Source: Marisa cornuarietis (lineage: Eukaryota > Mollusca > Gastropoda > Architaenioglossa > Ampullariidae). From it: a DNA stretch of 64,000 nucleotides. The notes under the pieces were generated by a model. That model made no database searches. It was not told the DNA's origin and saw nothing but the letters and a program-made list of their open reading frames with translations. Of this stretch, positions 61,391 to 64,000 are shown piece after piece. The stretch lies in the NCBI GenBank assembly GCA_004794655.1, contig SMMW01000080.1:1822501-1886500 (forward strand), in the 5' to 3' direction. Position numbers and translations under genes: made by a program. Every line of letters begins with the position of its first letter. Position 1 is the stretch's first letter.

Positions 61391-64000
61391 TGTGTCTCCA
61401 GACACCCTCACTAAGATGTTAGATTGTAGATACAGGGACTTAAGGTTAGGAAGTGGACCGTGGACGGTTGTGCTAATTGTTTGTAGTAGAATTAATAAAG
61501 TAGTATGTAAGTTATGAATTAAAGACTCGTGCTTTTTATCCGCTGCTGTCTTCTCACCTTTGTCTATCTACTCTTATGTAACGAAGGCACGTGGCTCCCA
61601 CTATATCGGGTAAGTGTAGCAGCCAATAATGCCGCGTAGCGAGGTGCACAAATACCCTTTTTAACGATTTTCTTTTTCTCTCTCTCTTTCTCCCTTTTCA
61701 GGTCGAGCGATCTTAAGATAGTTGAGCAGTGGATATCTATGAGACTAATGTCGGTGACGGGGGAGCGTCCCCCGTTTTATTTGGAGGATATGCGAACTCT
61801 TTGTTACACTCTCCCCTACTCCTTGCTTTTTCTTTTTGCCCTACTTTCCCCCTGTCTTTCTTATCAATAGCTTAGATGTAGGTTATTGTTGCAATGTAGG
61901 ATACATCTCGTAAGTTTTCAGTTTTTGATATCGTTTGATGTTAGTGTGGTTAAACTTTCATACTATAGTAGCCTGTGTAGTAGTTCATTTCGCTATGCGT
62001 TATACTAAAGTTGTTATGTTCTTCTTCGCTGTCACCGTCTTCGTCCATTGCTGCGCATGTACATGTTACCCACTCGGAGCCACTAAGAGACTATAAGGCT
62101 ATTGCATTGTCCGGTAGTGTTTCGAGCAAAGACAAATAAAAGAGACGACGCGAAGAAACGCCGGCGGGTGTAACGACTGGTTGTGTATTTTTCACCGGAC
62201 ATACCGAGTGTAGGTCTCGGCAGACATCGGTCGGGTCAGGTGCGGGGAGATATTAGTTCAAAGGATCTTATTCCCGCAAGCGCGATCTTGAAACTAGAAC
62301 TGAAACAAATCTGTATATCAAACAGTCCGCAATACTGGATTTGGAACTACTCCACATTTACTATTAACGAAGCAAGTACACTTGACAAAAAAGCACTACA
62401 TCAATACTGCATTTTCGTTCTCCTTGCAAGATAATATGTTGGTGTGACAGTGCTTTGTAGCATGTAGCAGGATTTTGATTGCGCTATTCTCTTTTTTTTA
62501 ATCTGCTTATACCAATCATGTTTTTCTTAATAGTTTGATAGAATGAGATGTTAGTGCGGGTTTTTGTCGTGTTTTCTATGCACTTTTAACTTTATTTGAA
62601 TGATAATTCTTGCAGAGTTAGTCAAGTAAATTTACATGTATTATCAGCTTAGTTATTTTAAACTCACTAAGACTGACACGGTTTTTAAAAGCAAGAACGT
62701 ACCGTATATTTAGATTATACCTTGAGAGTGTGTGTCTTTGTTACCCCAAATTTTGTAAGTTAAATTAAATTTTTATCACTTGCAAGCGAAAGAAACGAGA
62801 TGGCATCGTTTGTACAGAACCGCACAAAGAATTGTCTGTCCGATTTAATAATAATAATAATAACCTAGTCACGTGTATGAGGCACATGGATGTGTTTTGT
62901 GTACATTTCGCTTTGCGTTTCTCTGTGATTGCGTGCATGCGTGTCATTATGTTTTTTGTGTATGTGCTAGCGGTGTTCTTTTAGAAGGAATAAAGCTCGT
63001 TTGCATCCTCATTATCTTTTATGTTAATGAATGACTATTAATTTTGATTCAGATACATACTTGCTGGATCAATCAATCAAGCAAGCAAGTAAATAAATGA
63101 AGCAAGATATTTGTCAGGGACCAGGGTTACCGCCCCTGACTGGTTAGGAGTGTGTAGTGCTCAGACTTCTGTGGTGTAGTGTGTTGAGAGTGAGAAAGCA
63201 GGAAGACATGTTAAGTTTGTAAAGGGAAGAAGAGTAATTCATTTCCCATCAGTCAAGGTAATCTTGTGCAAAATTCCCTATTTAATCATTTAAATTGTGA
63301 AACTTTAAACTGCTTAAGATGCGAGAGAATATATTAATATTAGATTGTAAGTGAAGTTATGGCGGAGAAAGATAAAGTTGAATGTGAGTGAAAATGAAAC
63401 AAATTTTGTGACAGTAGATAAATTCGAGAAATTGTTCAGGAATTACTAGGCAGACGAATTACTAGAGAGAGCTTACTACGTGCCAAGACACGCAAGAACC
63501 AGGGACGTCTGCGAGTTACACTATAGTTGTCTGTTGAAACCAAAGAATTACAAGGGAGAAGAGTCTTCGCCGCAGTCGACAGGGAGACTACGAGGTTGTG
63601 AGAAAGAGGTTTGACCCAAAGCTGCGTTCTCCGTAGGACCTATAACGCCACGACGGACTTAGATGGAGATTCGCTGAGTGTGAGGAACTTTAAGGAGATT
63701 ACCCAGATGATAGGTTGATGCATCCTAGAAGAGGTAGAGAACTCGCTACCCCTAGATCTGTGTAATTACGAACAGTCTAACAGCGAGAGAGTGGACGGGA
63801 ACACAGACAAGGGAAGCTACTCCCAACTGGAAAGCGGCGAGTGTTAGTGTAAGTAGTTTGAAACATTTGAAAACCTGTTAGCGCAAATAGATCCATTATC
63901 GGACGTTTAATGAAGACGAGTTCTGAAGTAAGTCGTTGGATATATTTGAACGACGTTTGATTATATGGATTTTGAAGAAACTGAAGGCAGAACTGCGATA
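61391..64000. other. no gene recognised
   Basis: A GC-richer part at 61560-62250 and another at 63110-63850 differ from the AT-rich surroundings and may be transposable-element sequence. No domain, LTR pair or RNA gene could be supported. Confidence 0.4.

Overview
The window looks like genomic DNA from a mollusc, most likely a gastropod. This is inferred from split genes with GT-AG introns, AATAAA poly(A) signals, very dense (CA/GT)n microsatellites, many non-LTR retrotransposon remains, and a GPCR type resembling gastropod chemosensory-like receptors. No species can be named. There are no operons, rRNA genes or CRISPR arrays.

The main content (about 8-49 kb) is a tandem array of small secreted cysteine-rich peptide genes, all on the + strand. 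Two subfamilies, called A and B here, share one layout. Exon 1 is 37 nt and encodes the signal peptide. Exon 2 (139 or 136 nt) carries six cysteines. Exon 3 carries the last two. The framework is C-x8/9-C-x9-C-x7-C-x2-C-x6-C-x17/18-C-x7-C. Four genes look complete: A1 (8375-10589), A2 (19702-21498), B1 (32044-36323) and B2 (46844-48851). Relics lie between them: B-type promoter/exon 1 at about 11.4-12.0 kb, a B-type promoter at about 23.1 kb, an A exon 3 stub at 25.9 kb, an intact orphan A-type exon 3 at 39.5 kb, and a B intron/exon 2 relic at 43.7-44.3 kb. This suggests growth by repeated duplication of A-B segments. I do not recognise the family.

The left edge (1-7.5 kb) holds the 3' end of another gene, with phase-0 mini-exons and two alternative-looking 39-nt terminal exons. 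The right side (51-61.4 kb) is a tandem duplication, each copy carrying a rhodopsin-type GPCR on the - strand. One copy is broken by a frameshift and a stop; the other lost its start codon and everything after about TM5 through a deletion of about 3.8 kb.

Mobile DNA includes a 5'-truncated RNase H-bearing LINE (about 14.24-17.3 kb), L2/CR1-like LINE pieces, a solo LTR with a 5-bp target duplication inside B1 intron 1, an 820-bp DNA transposon with 32-bp inverted repeats and an 8-bp target duplication, a 2.7-kb composite insertion in the B1 promoter, and a probable tRNA-derived SINE. The last 2.5 kb holds nothing I can identify.
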